Below, piece by piece: positions 15,459 through 16,984 of a stretch of DNA of 16,984 nt. Numbering within the stretch: position 1 is the stretch's first letter; each line of letters starts with the position of its first letter. The stretch lies in NCBI GenBank assembly GCA_014190175.1, contig BJFZ01000029.1, positions 1-16,984 of the forward strand, written 5' to 3'. A program made the translations under genes and the position numbers. The notes under the pieces are model-generated. The model was not told where the DNA came from and searched no databases. It saw only the letters and a program-made list of their open reading frames with translations. The stretch comes from Actinomycetes bacterium. GTDB lineage: Bacteria; Actinomycetota; Actinomycetes; Nanopelagicales; Nanopelagicaceae.

Positions 15459-16197
15459 AGTAACGAGTAAGTTTTCTGCCATGAGTCGAGTAGTCCTGGT
15501 CACAGGCGCAAATCGTGGCATTGGAGCAGCGATCGCCCAAGCTTTCGCATTACAAGGTGATGTTGTGATCGCCGGACATAGGAGCGCTGAGCGTCCAAGC
15601 GGGATGCCAAAAGAATTAAAAAATGTGCAAATTGATGTGAGAGATTCAACAAGTGTAGATGCTGCTTTTGATTTTATTGAGAAAGAGTGGGGAACGGTTG
15701 AAGTTCTTGTCGCAAATGCCGGAATCACCAAAGATAATTTAATGTTGCGAATGAGCAATGAGGATTTTAAAGAAGTAGTGTCTACAAATCTCGAAGGTGC
15801 ATTTTATTGCGCCAAACGCGCATCAAAAGGAATGCTAAAACTTAAAAAGGGAAGAATAATTTTTATAGGGTCAGTTGTAGGTTCAATTGGGTCAGCCGGT
15901 CAAGTGAATTACGCAGCAACTAAAGCTGGATTAGTTGGCATGGCGAGATCGATTGCACGAGAATTAGGTTCAAGGTCTATTACTGCAAATGTAATTGCAC
16001 CAGGTTTTGTTGAAACTGAAATGACCGGAGATCTAACTCCAGATCGACGAGCAGAAATTCTAAACGCTGTGGCGCTAAATCGCTTTGCATCTGTTGATGA
16101 AATTGGGGGAGTCGCTGTTTTCTTAGCTTCTCCAGCAGCGGCTTACATCACTGGAGCAATAATTCCAATTGATGGTGGATTAGGAATGGGGCATTAA
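15442..16197 (+). CDS. fabG: 3-oxoacyl-ACP reductase FabG (MabA-like)
   Basis: NADPH-dependent reductase of the fatty-acid synthesis cycle, converting 3-oxoacyl-ACP to 3-hydroxyacyl-ACP in the cytosol. It is a short-chain dehydrogenase with cofactor motif TGANRGIG (21-28), NAG (92-94), N116, catalytic S144 in GSVVGSIG, and Y157/K161 in YAATK, numbered from ATG 15442 (251 residues). The more likely start is ATG 15481 (Met14, 238 residues): the product then begins MSRVVLVTGANRGIG as is usual, and TAAGTT lies seven bases upstream. The 13 extra residues show no domain. fabI follows after four bases, reproducing the mabA-inhA pairing of mycobacteria. Other SDR functions are possible in principle, but the neighbour supports FabG. 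Confidence 0.92.
   Translation: MPIYAPVTSKFSAMSRVVLVTGANRGIGAAIAQAFALQGDVVIAGHRSAERPSGMPKELKNVQIDVRDSTSVDAAFDFIEKEWGTVEVLVANAGITKDNLMLRMSNEDFKEVVSTNLEGAFYCAKRASKGMLKLKKGRIIFIGSVVGSIGSAGQVNYAATKAGLVGMARSIARELGSRSITANVIAPGFVETEMTGDLTPDRRAEILNAVALNRFASVDEIGGVAVFLASPAAAYITGAIIPIDGGLGMGH
15468..15473 (+). promoter_or_regulatory. Candidate -10 element of a leaderless fabG promoter
   Basis: TAAGTT (TANNNT) is followed by seven bases and then the ATG at 15481. No Shine-Dalgarno sequence precedes either candidate fabG ATG. This element favours the 15481 start over 15442, because a promoter here would leave the upstream ATG untranscribed. Confidence 0.45.
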
Positions 16198-16201
16198 TAA
16201 A

Positions 16202-16969
16202 ATGGGAATATTGGCTGGAAAACGGATTCTGGTAACTGGCGTACTGACGGACTCTTCAATTGCTTTTCATATCGCGAAAATCGCACAAGAAGAGGGCGCA
16301 GAAATTGTGCTTTCATCTTTTGGGCGAGCGATGAGTATTACCCAAAGAATTGCAACTAGATTGCCTAAAACTGCACCTGTAATTGAATTGGATGTTTCAA
16401 ATAAAGAACATTTAGCGAATTTAGCAAACGAAGTTAAGAAACATCTTTCTGGTTTAGATGGCTTAGTGCACTCAATTGGTTTTGCACCTGAAGCAGCGCT
16501 GGGTGGAAATTTTTTAAACACTGAATGGGAAGATGTAGCAACGGCGCTCCATGTTTCGGCATACTCATTTAAATCTTTATCTATGGCAGCGCTGCCGCTA
16601 TTTGGTGAAAGTGGGTCAATAGTTGGCTTAGATTTCGATGCCACTGTTGCTTGGCCAAAATACGATTGGATGGGTGTTGCAAAGGCGGCCCTTGAATCAA
16701 CGAGTCGTTATTTAGCTAGAGATCTTGGTCCAAGAAACATCAGAGTTAACTTGATTGCTGCAGGGCCGATTAAAACTATGGCAGCAAAATCAATACCCGG
16801 ATTTGAAGAGTTTGAATCAGTTTGGAATGACCGCGCTCCTTTGAAATGGGATGTCTCCGACCCAACACCTGCGGCTCAAGCCACAGTTGCACTGCTTTCA
16901 GATTGGTTCCCAAAAACCACAGCGGAGATCATCCATGTAGATGGTGGCGTTCATGGAATGGGCGCTTAG
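16202..16969 (+). CDS. fabI: Enoyl-ACP reductase, InhA/FabI type
   Basis: NADH-dependent reduction of trans-2-enoyl-ACP, the last step of each fatty-acid elongation cycle. The 255-residue protein is full length. Visible features: GILAGKRILVTGVLTDSSIA (2-21) for nucleotide binding, with the serine at position 20 as in InhA, the HSIGFAP motif (90-96), active-site Y154 and K161 in YDWMGVAK (Y-x6-K), the segment ending at AGPIKTMAA (187-195), and the C-terminal WFPKTTAEIIHVDGG (235-249). The YxxMxxxK pattern separates it from FabG-type reductases and places it with actinobacterial FabI and InhA. It starts four bases after fabG with only a weak Shine-Dalgarno sequence, so it is probably co-translated. 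Confidence 0.95.
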   Translation: MGILAGKRILVTGVLTDSSIAFHIAKIAQEEGAEIVLSSFGRAMSITQRIATRLPKTAPVIELDVSNKEHLANLANEVKKHLSGLDGLVHSIGFAPEAALGGNFLNTEWEDVATALHVSAYSFKSLSMAALPLFGESGSIVGLDFDATVAWPKYDWMGVAKAALESTSRYLARDLGPRNIRVNLIAAGPIKTMAAKSIPGFEEFESVWNDRAPLKWDVSDPTPAAQATVALLSDWFPKTTAEIIHVDGGVHGMGA

Positions 16970-16974
16970 TTCAC

Positions 16975-16984
16975 AAAAGGGTGG
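16975..16984 (+). promoter_or_regulatory. Possible ribosome binding site of a gene beyond the right edge
   Basis: AAAAGGGTGG follows the fabI stop codon by five bases and resembles a Shine-Dalgarno sequence. If so, another + strand gene would begin just outside the window. In mycobacteria a ferrochelatase gene follows mabA-inhA, but nothing here shows what comes next. Confidence 0.35.

Noticed and set aside
1..16984. Mobile elements, CRISPR arrays, phage genes or defence systems
   Set aside because: All genes are recognisable housekeeping families in conserved actinobacterial order; no transposase, integrase, long repeats or spacer arrays are visible, and there is no gap large enough to hide one.

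Overview
This is a chromosomal core-gene segment from a low-GC, streamlined actinobacterium. RbpA is found only in Actinobacteria, the Suf cluster has the actinobacterial order sufR-B-D-Rieske-C-S-U-T, the enoyl-ACP reductase is of the InhA/actinobacterial FabI type, and a DUF3099 protein is present. Base composition is AT-leaning (low 40s % GC by spot count). With preferred starts only about 300 of 16,984 bases lie outside genes, and no gap exceeds about 80 bases. A freshwater acI-type lineage (Nanopelagicales) fits best; this is inferred from composition and gene order, not from a marker search.

Layout. (1) 1-632, + strand: secG and rbpA. (2) 604-6243, - strand: ctaA, tkt, tal and pgi, read right to left. 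This is heme A synthase followed by the non-oxidative pentose-phosphate enzymes and glucose-6-phosphate isomerase; tkt, tal and pgi are translationally coupled. (3) 6303-12559, + strand: a complete SUF iron-sulfur assembly operon led by its [4Fe-4S] repressor SufR. A candidate SufR operator (CAAC-N6-GTTG) lies across the sufR start codon. (4) 12570-14429, + strand: a fused ABC exporter 10 bases behind sufT, possibly on the same transcript. (5) 14403-15399, - strand: a DUF3099 membrane protein and the cytochrome oxidase assembly factor SURF1. (6) 15442/15481-16969, + strand: a fabG-fabI pair resembling mycobacterial mabA-inhA.

How the genes fit together. The suf operon supplies Fe-S clusters. 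It is flanked by two factors for cytochrome aa3 oxidase, CtaA (heme A) and SURF1, so much of the middle of the window serves metal-cofactor supply for respiration. The sugar-phosphate block interconverts pentose and hexose phosphates. The usual actinobacterial partners zwf, opcA and pgl (oxidative branch) and ctaB (heme O synthase) are absent from where related genomes normally carry them, and pgi now runs 29 bases into the tail of rbpA.

No mobile element, CRISPR array, tRNA, rRNA or phage gene was seen, and no unknown multi-gene system. The points worth following up are regulatory and architectural: the SufR operator, a recurring TANNNT element 6-7 bases before start codons that suggests leaderless transcription, repeats in the DUF3099/fabG promoter region, convergent gene-tail overlaps, and the missing oxidative pentose-phosphate genes.
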